Positions 12,020 to 25,954 of a stretch of DNA of 64,000 bases are shown piece by piece. The notes under the pieces were generated by a model. The model worked only from the letters and a program-made list of their open reading frames with translations. It did not search any database and was not told where the DNA came from. The DNA lies in NCBI GenBank assembly GCA_905250025.1, contig CAJNOJ010000011.1:873287-937286 (forward strand), read 5' to 3'. Positions within the stretch are counted from its first letter, which is position 1. Each line of letters opens with the position of its first letter. The translations under genes and the position numbers were made by a program. This stretch comes from Adineta ricciae (lineage: Eukaryota; Rotifera; Eurotatoria; Adinetida; Adinetidae).

Positions 12020-12906
12020 ATGTACTCTGACGATGAAGTCGACGACGGTGAGAACAATCGAAGAGATTCTGTGCTTGAATTACAGAGATTTCTTGATCGG
12101 TCTCATTTTTATTTGGAACGTTTACCCGTGCTTAAAATTGAATTAAACGATGTTGATCGTATAAATCAACCAGATGTGTACATTGAAAAGCTAAGTGGGT
12201 ATAGAGAAGATCAGAGAGCGCAGTGCAAATTGAAGACAATTCTTCTTCTGTCTATTTAGACGAAATCGGCAATCTCATTGTTGATCTATCGCATAGTATT
12301 CGCCATACTCAACAATTACACTCCCAATTGGACGAAAATGAATACCTAACACTTGATTATCAGATCCATCGTCTTCTCAAAGAAACTGAACGCGAAATGA
12401 GTGAATTTCATCGACTTCGCGAACAATTCAATCTATCCATGAATGAAACAACACCAAATCTCACTGACGAAACTGATCAATCAAATGAATTACAACAGCA
12501 ACAAGTGACTGTTACCCGTGTTAACGATTCCTATGACTTATTAGAACGCGACTTAGCTACGCTACGAGAAACGATTGACGAAATTGCAACACTTCTTGCT
12601 CGACAAGAACAGATGATCACAAGAATGCAGCAGCTACGAGATATCGCTCAAGTTCGTGTTCACAACGCATCCTTATTCTTCCACAATATTATTCACAATC
12701 GTTATATGACAATCACATCCGGTGCTCTAATTGGTGCTACTCTTGGCGGACCAGTTGGCTTTATGATGGGTATTAAAGTTGGTGCACTTACTGCGCTGAC
12801 TGGATCAGCGGTTGGTGCTTTATCAATGGATATCATGCGACAAAAATTAGTCGAACACGATGCACCACACCATACGACGCCTGCTTTGGATCAAGCAATG
12901 CTCTGA
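12020..12906 (+). CDS. STX17: Syntaxin-17-like autophagosomal SNARE
   Basis: A predicted 285-aa protein with acidic start MYSDDEVDDGE, an N-terminal helical region (LQRFLDRSHFYLERLPVLK, YIEKL), a SNARE-like heptad region (YDLLERDLATLRETIDEIAT then LARQEQMITRMQQLR), and two glycine-rich membrane helices (SGALIGATLGGPVGFMMG and VGALTALTGSAVGAL). A C-terminal glycine-zipper hairpin is the hallmark of syntaxin-17, which mediates autophagosome-lysosome fusion. The gene needs a frame change near 12195. The simplest fix is a 29-nt intron (12195-12223, GTGGGT...GCGCAG) giving YIEKL-MQIEDN, which keeps the spacing seen in human STX17. A 20-nt intron ending at 12214 also restores frame. A true frameshift or assembly error is the alternative. 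Confidence 0.85.
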
Positions 12907-13807
12907 TCGGACCGTTTCGCTTTTTCTCTCAGTAAAAGACGAATTTGTTAATTGGTTTGTTTTTATATCCGTTTTTAAAACAAATATATGCTTATACGTT
13001 TGGATCTAGAATCTCGTAATGACATTTATCAGATTTCGTGTCAGCAATAAGTAGATTTATTAATCCAAATCGAGTTATTTAATGTCTCCGTGTTCTGATT
13101 GTTAATCTATTGATCTTATTATTTCGAAAAGACATTCTGTGTTTTCATTATGCATTGTTTTACATATGGATATGTGTTCAGTAGCTGGATCGGTAGGGAT
13201 GAGAAGAAAAAGAAACACTACAAAAGAAAGGAAGACAAGCAAAATGTCTCTCCCTCTCTCATTCTTTCGGTTTGTTGCCATCGTGAGCGCAGCAACCAAA
13301 CAAACATCTAGAATTTATGTTGTATATATTCTGTTGCCGGCCACATCGCCGTCTCCTCGGTGATTCTCTATGCGTTTTTCTCTTCTTCACTCTCTCTCTC
13401 ACACATTATCCACGTCCGTTCGTTTGCTATTTTTTCTGCTGCTGCGATGGTGATGTGATATGTGCGTGTGTTTGTGCACATAGTCTCTCGATTTTTTTTT
13501 CGTTTCAGTCGCCGTTGCCGACGTCGTCTAACAACGCATACATACACATAACACAACACACTCTTTTCAGTTGCATCCACTTCATCTCTTCTCTCGTTTT
13601 CTCTTTTTTTTTCTCGCTTGCTATTTAAAAGGAGAAACTCAGTTCAAAATTGCCTCTTATTCTTCGCTGTAGACGTACAAATTCGCTCGTCGTCGTCGTT
13701 AACACATATATCCATACGTTTTCTTTGAACATTAATTAAAACTAAATCAAAGTAAAAGAATTTGCAGAAAGTCATGCAAGTACAAAGTTCATGTTGCCAT
13801 TGTTTAG
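12907..13807. other. Intergenic / alpha-tubulin upstream region
   Basis: Pyrimidine-rich DNA with CTCTCTCTC runs, no gene seen. The distal part should contain the tubulin promoter and 5' leader. The sequence cattgtttag immediately before the tubulin ATG looks like a splice acceptor, either of a 5'-UTR intron or for trans-splicing. Confidence 0.5.
13622..13630 (+). promoter_or_regulatory. TATA-like box upstream of alpha-tubulin
   Basis: TATTTAAAA lies about 180 bp before the tubulin start codon, with a plausible pyrimidine-rich initiation region downstream (tcttattcttcgctg). Confidence 0.35.
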
Positions 13808-15648
<1,841 letters not shown>

Positions 15649-15925
15649 ACGAGCGACAACCACGAATCTTTTAAAAGCACAGCAACTCTATCAAGGACCA
15701 TTTTTCAATATCTTATCATGTACTTTCTTTTCTTATTTTCTTCTTCTGTATCTTATTTTCTCCACTAATGCGATCATAAACAAAAGATCTCGATTAAATT
15801 CAATGTAATTCTTTTCTCTTATTTTCTGCTACCCTGTGCTTTGCCTTATAACAGCAACAACAACCAAAATAAGAACTTAATAAATAAATGATGCACTTTA
15901 TTCCAAACTACAGTCAGCTCTTTCA

Positions 15926-17367
<1,442 letters not shown>

Positions 17368-18120
17368 TCATTCAATAAGTTGATCGTTAAAATGGCATCG
17401 ATAATCATTGAGACAAAGTGTACTTTATATTCATTTGTATAATCAAGATATGTCTCAAAATAAATTAAAATAAAAACCGATGAGTGTTAGTAAAAATTTA
17501 TTCAATGTATTATTTCTTTGGCGCTTTGGAATTTTCTCTTTTATGTTGTAAATAAGGAAGTTATACTGTTCGTATTGATATCAGGGGTGAATGACTCAAA
17601 TCAATTGTCGAATTTGACATTGCAGTGCTGCCCGTATGAAAACAGATGCATTTACTTATACCATTGTTTGAGTAAGTGTGGGGAGTGTACCAAGATCTGC
17701 ACATTCTTCTCATTGTTACTAATCATCTTTACTTACGTTCAAACTAGCAACACGTTGTAGTTAAGTAGAAGAATTATCTACCTGAAAAAGCTTGCAAAGT
17801 TTTTTTGCGAAGTACTAATGCAAACCCATCGCTACAAATTTATACCCGTCTTTGTGGCTCCGCACTTATTAAAACTATGGTACAGCTGTAGTAGTGTATA
17901 TTATAGAATAAGAAAAATATATACGAGTAGACGCTTACTACTTACATACATTTTTCGTTTTCACAGAAAAAGTTTTTCTTGTACTACACCAAATGATGAT
18001 TTTATTTCGTTTTATTGAGAGTAAGTAAAGCGCACTTGACAAAAGCATTGCAACTAGATAATACAACGACTAGAAATGAAAGAAGCAACAGTCATTGGGT
18101 GCTATTATCGATTCAATTCA
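17368..18120. other. Intergenic, nothing recognised
   Basis: AT-rich, with only short open frames of biased composition. It contains the 5' flank of the kinase gene and the 3' flank of the triple-module gene. Confidence 0.5.
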
Positions 18121-21100
18121 TCAGCGTGTGCGACAAAGACGATGTCGAATGCTTTGAAACACTCGTACCATGTATGGAACAAACAATCGAATTCCAGTTG
18201 AAGTACCGGTAAATATACTTAAGAACGTGGTTAAGATTTCCATTTCATCAAATCGATAGTATTGTGTATGAATACAGTAATTTGGTGAACAACTTTTGAA
18301 ATAGTCTTCATATGACACATTACTTTTCCATGATTCAATAAACATTTCATAAGTTATTCGCTCAAGTGTATCATTTACATTAAATCGTGTCAATGACTCA
18401 TGTAAACGAAAATCATTGCCAATAGGTATGTCAGGGAGATTGAAAGATATACGTAGAAACTTTTTAATACAAATGGAAGAATAGAAACATGAGAATGATG
18501 AAAGTAAAACTGTTTCCAAAATGTGACAACCTAATTTGAGACCTGGAATGATAAATAATTCTCCATCAAGATAATACTTCACTGGCGCTGTGCACGTTGA
18601 CACAGTAGCACAAGAGCAACTTGTATTTTGATTTTCATCATCAACAAAAATAGGCGCATATACAAATGAAACATTGTTCACCCTACTATTTCCAATGCTC
18701 TTTACGTTCCAATTTAATAAGAACATTGACGACAAAGCATTTCCTTGTGCACTCATACGAATCAGATCTAATGTTTGGGCAAAAGTAATTGATATTCTCT
18801 TTTGAAATTGAGTTATGGTACTGTTTATTTCACCAGTGAATTCTGTTAACGGCTGCAGTTGGTTTGTTAACATAGTTGAAGTCAGAAAAACATGAATACT
18901 ATTCTCAACACTTTTTTGCGCTAAGGAACAAAGTAAATCCAATGAGTCTGAATAGAATTTGCGTAAACCAAAAAAGTTTCTGCTACTTGTTAGGGATTGT
19001 CCACTATCCGTCATCCCTAGATGAAACATTCTCACACCTTCATATTCTCAAATTCTACTTACCAAAATAGAAAACACTCCTAACAACATCTGTTGTACAT
19101 GCTTCATGGAATGTATTAACTCGTAGTTCATTGATGAATTCACCATACGAAATCGATATGCGTGTACAAGGACATCTAAGATCGTTTGTTCGAAGATTTT
19201 TCACTAGTTCGCTGTAATCTCCAATTGAAGAGACATCATATGTTTTGCTTGTACTACGTTCAACAACAGCTGTGTAAAATAGAATGACACTGATAGTAGT
19301 TATGTAAAGAACTAGATATATTCGAGTGTACATTTGCTGTCGGCGAATAGTTACATCATCGGTTATTTCTGATTTGAATAAATTCATTCTTTTCACTGAG
19401 TGATAAATATTTGTTAAGAAATATGTCAAATAATGTCGCCCTGAGTTTGCTAGATAGAAAAAACAGTTATGGGCAAGTTTGACGTTTCAGTCGAAGATTC
19501 TCACCACGTCGTTGACGACGTTCTTTCCACCAATCAATACAGTAGAACAAAAGTTTACCGGATAACAGCACAGCTATTCGTAGGATTGCGTTCAAACCGC
19601 CACATATGGCGATAAGAAGAAGCAATGATGCTAGCGCATTACGGCGTTGTACACTGGTATATGAACAAGATTTAGGTGCACATTCATAATAAAATTGGTC
19701 GAAGTGTGAATTGTTACTGACTGCTGCTTCGGAGAACAGTTCAAGCAATAAATCTTCCGTTTTGACATCACCGAAGCGACTGGGAATTGATGCATTGAGA
19801 GATTTGATGTTTGGCGGTCTTTGCGATTGAATGGCGAGTGAATAGGTTTCTTGAATATCTTTCAGATAAGTACTATTGTACCACCAACCGATCTGCGATT
19901 TAAAAAATCCAGTCAGAGGGACACAACCTACTGTGATCACTTGAAATAAGTAAGTCAGTGGAAAGGCACCGAAATAGGATGCATTTGTGAATAACAGAGG
20001 TATCAGTAAACACTTTTTGTAGTCGAATGCACATGAACAGACGGCGCTACTTGAACCTTCCGTAGCTGAGAAAGTCGAATATAGAAAATATGTAGCAAAT
20101 TGAATGTTTAGTTGGTCATAAATGTCGAAAGTCATCTGGAAGATAATATTTGCTCCGTTAAAAAAGTGACCAGCAGTAAATGCAATATCGATCCAATCAA
20201 TTGTTCGTACAAAATTGTCACGAGCTGCTTTGATAAATGAATCCAGTATTGATTGAGTCTTTTGATGAAAATCTGATCGAGAAAGAACACGATCATTGAT
20301 GAACTGAGTAGTAGTAAAAACATGTTGTGCATCAGCAATGTTAGTTTGAACCATTGAACAAAAAGTAGATAACAATTGAAAATAACTAATGCCCATTACT
20401 CGAAAATCAAGGGTACCTTCAGGTTGATATGACATGAAGTTAGCACTGGTTGGATCAAATAATCTCACATACGATATCCATTCCGATGAGACTAAATCAC
20501 TGAAACAGACTTGATGTAGAACAAATGTAACATTCATGAAAGATTTATATGGAACAGATATTTGTGAACAGGGACATTGTAATGCTGTTGAATAATCATT
20601 ATATAACTGGTCATAGGTAGACAGAGACGGATTAGATACTGTTATTAACTGATTTTGTTTAGTAAGGAATATATAAAGCCCAGCACCAAGTGAAGAGATA
20701 ATAACCAGAAGAATAAAGATTTTGGTTAACAGTCGTTCTCGAAAGAGTTCTGTTGCAGTATGTGGTCTCGCGCTTTCAAATACATTCAGAGAAGTGACTA
20801 ATTCTCTAATGTGTCTTGGTATGTGTTGAATATAATTGTATATAACGTGAACTACACTCCAAATCAATTATGTGTTGTGAATGAATTGAAATACAACTTA
20901 CCTGGACGCTGTGGTGTTGCTTGACTTTTTGAAATGTTGAGATTCGGTGCGACACGATTCCTTCGATATAATATAATCATTGCAATCAAAAGAGCAAATG
21001 ATCTCAGTCCGAACGACAGTCCACCAACAATACCAATGATCGTCTTAACGATAAAAGCAGCATGAAAACGACGTGTATATGAATATGAACAATATTGAGG

Positions 21101-22147
21101 ATTACATTGAGAATAGTATAAGTTAAATTTCACATCACTTTGTATCTCTTCAATCATCAGTTCGTTGAATATGTCTTCTATCATTGATCTTGGAGAAAAA
21201 CGTTTTAGTGAACTGTTGGATAGTGGTTGAATATGTATAGGCAATGCTTGATGTAAAAGAGAAATACATGTTTGATTATAATAACATTCGAGTGTTGATG
21301 CGAGTGTAGCTTCGATTATCAAGCAGTCCATGATCATTCCAGGTATAGTTATCAAATGACCTTGACTATCATTGAAGATAGCTGGACGTGGACAACCTTC
21401 GATATTTGTACAGGAACAATTTCCAAACGTTCGAGGAGTCATTCGAATATCTGAGCTCGAGAAAAATTTTAGGTAATAGTTCGTTTGTAGACCGGACACA
21501 ATCTGATTTCCACTTGTCATACGACGAATAGCGAGTAAAGTTCGAATGATTGTTGTTTGAGAAAAATCAATTTGATCTTGAAATGCTGCTTGTACTTGAA
21601 CTCGAAGCGTTTCTTCGGCAATGGCTGTCGGACTAAGAATATTTGATGTTTGAAAATTTGCAACAGCACTTTCCCAACTTGCTCGACTTGCATTACATAG
21701 TCCTCCAATAGTTTGCCAAAAGAAACTCAGTGTAACACGAAAATCATCGATCGATTGCACTGAGATATTTTCATTTGTGAATATCATATTAAACCATGTT
21801 TGTTCAATAAATCGACTTGAACAAACAGGATGAAATTGAACTTGAGTTATCATAAAAGCTTGGTAACTAATCGCGTATTTTGAACAGGGACATTTGATTG
21901 TACTTGGATATCGTTTTGCTAATTGTGTAAATCGCGTGTCTGATGGTTGAGATTCAGTTCTTTCAATTGTTCGCACTATAAAGGCAGTTATTATTGTAAT
22001 TGTGATTAGAGAAGTAATGAACGAGCAGGTATAGACACGAGTTGCAATTAATTCTTTTCGAAGAGTTTGCTCTGTGCTATCAGATTTCTTGAAAAAGTTT
22101 AATCGGAGAAACTTTTGCCAGAGTTGATTTGCACTGTCCAAGGTCAT
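18121..22147 (-). CDS. Large membrane protein with three tandem cysteine-rich two-TM modules
   Basis: Exons 22147-20902, 20851-19505, 19449-19063 and 19016-18121 give exactly 1,292 codons. The introns are 50, 55 and 46 nt. The apparent second and third 'genes' have no ATG (only TTG) and sit behind good acceptors in phase with strong upstream donors (CCAG|GTAAGT, CGTG|GTGAGA), so I read this as one gene. Each module has a short cytoplasmic lead, a TM helix, an ectodomain and a second TM. Ectodomain markers repeat three times: KCPCSKYAISYQAFM / QCPCSQISVPYKSFM / RCPCTRISISYGEFI; CSC near the middle; and CNPQYCSYSY / CAPKSCSYTS / CSPNYCIHTQ just before TM2. Two TMs around a Cys-rich ectodomain is the topology of DEG/ENaC or P2X channels, but I see no diagnostic channel motif. 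Function is unknown. A decayed copy lies at 24.4-24.7 kb. Confidence 0.75.
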
Positions 22148-22600
22148 CTTGAAGTGGATTGAGCGATTAGTTTATGTGTGAGAGAGTATAATCAGGGAAA
22201 TGATGAATGAAACTAAGAGTTGGAGAACAAAATAAGCGTGTTGAATTCATTAGAAATAATGATGAATTGTTGTATTTCATTAAATATTTTCTTTAGAATT
22301 TAATAATAAACAGAATTTTGATAACACAGGTTGTTGTTTTTCTATTCAGGCAAATATGTCGTCATGGAACATACGTATCATTCATCTCTTTTTATGATAT
22401 GATCTGAGCACGATAATGAGATTTTGACATTCAGTTCGATGAGAATCGAGATACATTATGAATCTCCATGAAAATATAACTCCGTGTTCCATACAAACAT
22501 CCTGATTTGTCGTTCTGAGAATCATCATAGCACGTACATACTTATGATAAATTTTATCTTAAATATGTTTCTAAACAAACAAGAAAAAAAAACACATTTC
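22148..22600. other. Intergenic
   Basis: 5' flank of the triple-module gene. No gene or repeat is recognised. Confidence 0.5.
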
Positions 22601-23009
22601 CTAATTTCCAATAACACCTTTTTGTATTTCTTTTTCCAAATGTTCCTTAGTAAAACAATCTTTCACCAACTCGACTTGTTTTAATAATTGTTTCAAACGA
22701 TTAATTTTATCTTGATGTCGAGGTATAATCACATTTTCCCAAATATCTTTCGTCACATCGATTTTCAAATGTAAATGTGCATGTTTTCGAAATGTTCCAT
22801 GATTGATGGCCAATACTGGATAATTGAGTTCATTAACATTACCACATTCTCGATTAATGACTTCAACTGCATCTCGCCAAAATGCTTCTATTTCACCATT
22901 TTCGTCATTCAGTTCACATAACCGTTCGATATGTCGTTTTGGAGTTAAGATAAGTTTCGGTCGATTACGAGAATCCAGCCATGAATAAGTGTACTTCTTC
23001 TTTCTCGTT
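22601..23009 (-). CDS. HIT-domain (histidine triad) protein, last exon only
   Basis: A single open exon enters from the acceptor CTGCATAG at 23010 and ends at a stop at 22601-22603. It reads TRKKKYTYSWLDSRNRPKLI, LTPKRHIERLCELND, a long helix, then NHGTFRKHAHLHLKIDVTKD. HAHLHLK fits the HxHxHxx signature of HIT nucleotide hydrolases/transferases, and the preceding LTPKRHIERL fits the usual beta-strand before it. The C-terminal helical tail ends EIQKGVIGN. The 5' exon is not resolved. A minus-strand stretch around 23235-23360 (KWLVPDKLPNGLKFQC) could belong to it, but a tRNA-like element and an N lie between. Confidence 0.6.
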
Positions 23010-23106
23010 CTATGCAGGAAAGAAGACAGATACTTGTATAGATCACAAGGCTGTTATTTATTTCTTTATTCTTTTCTGTCGAAAACAAAACCGCCGAAAA
23101 ATAAAC

Positions 23107-23183
23107 ATCTCCAGCGGGAATCGAACCCAACAACCAGAGACTGACTTTCCGGGCCAGCACTCAGACCACTGAGCTATCGAGAC
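23107..23183 (-). tRNA. tRNA-like sequence (anticodon would be GGA), probably tRNA-derived element or pseudo-tRNA
   Basis: The minus strand has box A-like TAGCTCAGTGGTCTGAG and box B-like GGGTTCGATTCCC at the right spacing. A cloverleaf can be drawn: acceptor GTCTCGA/TGGAGAT (six of seven pairs), D stem GCTC/GAGT, anticodon stem CTGGC/GTCAG with loop CCGGAAA, and T stem TTGGG/CCCGC with one mismatch. The anticodon GGA would read Ser codons, but position 33 is C rather than U, and the 10-nt variable region is too short for tRNA-Ser. I therefore favour a tRNA-derived SINE head or pseudogene over a working tRNA. Confidence 0.45.
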
Positions 23184-24431
23184 GCACTCTTTTTCGATAT
23201 CCATTCTTCGACGGTAGAATGTGTGTGNCACAAGTTGACGAAAGAACAGAGCAGCAGAATTTGTTGAGACAAGATTAGCAAGACTTGTAGAGCATTGAAA
23301 CTTCAGTCCGTTTGGTAATTTGTCCGGAACAAGCCATTTACTTGAGATTGTTGACATCATGTGATTTTTCTTTTGTTTTCTCACGGAATGAAATATAGGC
23401 AGTATTTATTTTTTGTTATTCTCTCTCTCTACATATATATGTAGTGCTAACGGCATACATCTTTCGGCGACTAGTTGGTTTAACGTAATTGCGCAAGGAT
23501 GTAAGAAAGTGACTCAGAATGAAAACTAGTATCAGTCAAAAAAACAGAATTCTGCGAATTTGCTGATATTTTATTCGAAAAATGTAGAAATAAAATAAGA
23601 CAGTTCTCTCATCGATGTCTATGTGCTCAGAATATATCTTTGAGAAGTATTGTGTACCATTCCGTATGATTGTATGTTTTGTTTAACATCGTACTACTGA
23701 TAAACCAACATGTATCGACTTTAGCTGAAGAGAGACTTTTCTTTCTCGAAAATGCTATAGATTTTGCACGACAGAAACAGTGCCGTTCGCAATATTTCAC
23801 ATCATCAACGAATCGGCGTATGTCTGAATCTTGCTGAAGTGAATCTTCAATGAAAAAATTCTCGACTATCCACATTGTAGACTACCGACTATCTACCTCA
23901 CGAGTTCGTCATAGCTGGACATTCGACGCATTCTTCGAATTTGGTCGTATCGAAGGCCCATTTTCGCGACATTTGGTGACATTACCAAATGCGAATATAG
24001 TTGTTGTTGTTGTTGACAAATTAAATACAAGACTAGTCGTCGAAGTCCTCGCCTCCATGACATATAAATCGACACCTAGGTATAATATCGAAAGATTCGA
24101 TCACCATGAGAGTTTTATTTTCAAAGCTTCTAACTCACTAAATCGGAATAGCAACTGTTTTTTTTCCACTAAGATAGCTCTTTTTTACCTCGTGTTTTTG
24201 AAATTTGAGATGTTTTGAATATTACTGAAGTTGCTGCAATGGCAGCACCAAATATGATTAGAATAATTACAGTGATCAAAGTTGAGTGACTTCTTAAACA
24301 CTGACATTTCAAATAATCAGTTACCTATATGCTTGATGAAAACTGTTGAATTTATACGATTTTCATGTTTTGACGATTGCTATTGAATCAATTGGAACGA
24401 GATCTAACGATTGGGACTATAAAGCAAAGCG

Positions 24432-24712
24432 ACATGGTTTTAATGAGACAAACTCACTATAGGAAAGTGATAAGCGAGAGCAAGGACGATCGGTATTGAT
24501 AGGTAAAGCATCGAATTGTTCTTCAGTTGAATTGTCTAGTTTAATAGTGGCTCTTTCTAGTTTGAATTTAATAAAAAAAGACTCAAGCATACGAGAATTA
24601 ATATAAGAAGAATCAAGTATATTCGAATAACAGTAATATTGAAATGACGTTGTCGTTCATTTTCTTCTTCTCTACCGTTAGGTTTTGAGTGAAATAGATT
24701 GAGATTTTGAGG
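24432..24712 (-). pseudogene. Decayed, truncated copy of the cysteine-rich two-TM module
   Basis: One minus-strand frame gives NLNLFHSKPNGREEENERQR then VIRIYLILLILILVCLSLFL, matching the module start in the 18-22 kb gene (NLFKSEITDD...RRQQMYTRIYLVLY). After a T homopolymer, a different frame gives STEEQFDALPINTDRPCSRL SLSYSEFV, matching CPCTRISISYGEF. The two halves are in different frames and the sequence stops soon after. No second TM or downstream Cys motifs follow. I read it as a frameshifted relic. Confidence 0.6.
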
Positions 24713-25090
24713 ATAGCTTTTTCAAAGAAAACATCAGTTGATAACAAAAATTAACCATGATAAAAGTGTATTTTCGCTTGACTATAAATCTTCTTGTTCA
24801 GCAAGATAAGAATAACCGGGTTAATATATGATATCAGCATTTGCGTTTAATATAAAATACATCGTTTTTTTAATTTTTTTCCTCCCCTAGAAATGAAGGT
24901 TTCCCGTCAGAAAAACATATGGAATTGTTATCGTTCACCATTGGTTTTAGAAACATTTATACTCTTGTTCTTTCCGACTTTAAGTCGACATTATAGTTAT
25001 GAAACAAAACAAAGTATAAGTCTTTGGAGTAAGGTACTCTATTTGAAATTAAAGTATGAAATATATCTTTAAACCTATAGATACATCCGA

Positions 25091-25954
25091 ATGACCTTCA
25101 TTCAACCCAAAATTCAATATATTCATCACGAAAATTGTAGGTATATTCTGAAAGAGCATCAAATAATAAACAAAAACCTCTCCTTAAGAGAATCATCACC
25201 TTTAAAAACTCTAACATCTGTACTAAATGCGTTATTGACAACTATTACTATTCTGGTCATAATAGGAACTATCACTTCGGTAGCTATTATTAAAATAAAA
25301 AATAAACCAACAAAATCAAAATTTGAAGTTACAACGACAGTGATGTCGACAACAACAACTAGTATGATTTTATTATAAAAGAAATCTAAGATCAATAATG
25401 TTTGAATTTGAAAAATTTCAGTGTTTGCCACTAATATTGATTTTGATTCAGCCACCCTACGTTTCCTATTTACAATGATTAATCAATCGCCTAATGTATT
25501 TACTCTGATCAAAAGTGATCGATGGTATGGTCACTTAGATGCTCCTGATCATAATCTTGAAGCAGGTAATGCAACGCATAGCAATATACTTCAAATTCGC
25601 GGTGTTAAATCAACACAATTTGGTACAGGCGTTACTTATGCACTTTGCTTTTGTATACATAATAAGAATAACTATCGATTGAACATTTACTTACAAGTTG
25701 CATCTTTCTTTCATAATAATTATTTTGGATGGACTTTACGTGAAGGAGAAATATGTGATCAAGCAAAAACATGGTGCGGCAAGGACAAATTTAATCGAAT
25801 AAAAGAAAATTGTGCTGATCCTGTATTAAATAAAGGAGGCACACTAAGTTTAACTGCATCATGTGATAACATGAAAATCGAAATGTTGACAGATGATCTT
25901 GGATTATCAACACCAAACATGATTATTCAAACAGAAGACATCAATGAAGACTAA
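25091..25954 (+). CDS. Putative type II membrane protein, 267 aa, unknown function
   Basis: Exons 25091-25361 and 25422-25954 are in phase (ACTA|GTATGA ... TTTCAG|TGTTTG). A ~60-residue polar N-terminus precedes one TM helix (LLTTITILVIIGTITSVAII), a Lys-rich patch, a short Thr run (TTTVMSTTTTS) and a ~175-residue C-terminal region with six cysteines, including ALCFCIHNK, GEICDQAKTWCGKDK and ENCADPV. With the positive patch after the TM the topology is not certain. An upstream ATG at 24893 (MKVSRQKNIWNCY...) could be an additional first exon, but I could not join it in frame. The family is not recognised. Confidence 0.5.

Larger units (their letters stand above)
23010..25090. other. Mostly non-coding, with tRNA-like element and gene relics
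   Basis: Besides the tRNA-like element and the module relic (separate entries), a minus-strand segment at about 24215-24305 encodes a convincing TM helix (TLITVIILIIFGAAIAATSV) flanked by polar residues, without a traceable gene. A minus-strand frame near 23895-24055 (MGLRYDQIRRMRRMSSYDEL) is possible coding but unsupported. Confidence 0.4.

Noticed and set aside
13139..13628. Several frames upstream of alpha-tubulin
   Set aside because: Pyrimidine-rich leader/promoter DNA giving Ser/Leu/Phe-biased translations; no splicing pattern or motif.
20864..20867. TTG start for a separate second gene at 20867, and TTG at 19429 for a third
   Set aside because: No ATG is present, and consistent donor/acceptor pairs join these frames to the upstream module.
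18121..22147. Assigning the triple-module protein to DEG/ENaC channels
   Set aside because: Topology fits, but I could not find the family's N-terminal HG motif or a clear post-TM1 signature, so function is left open.
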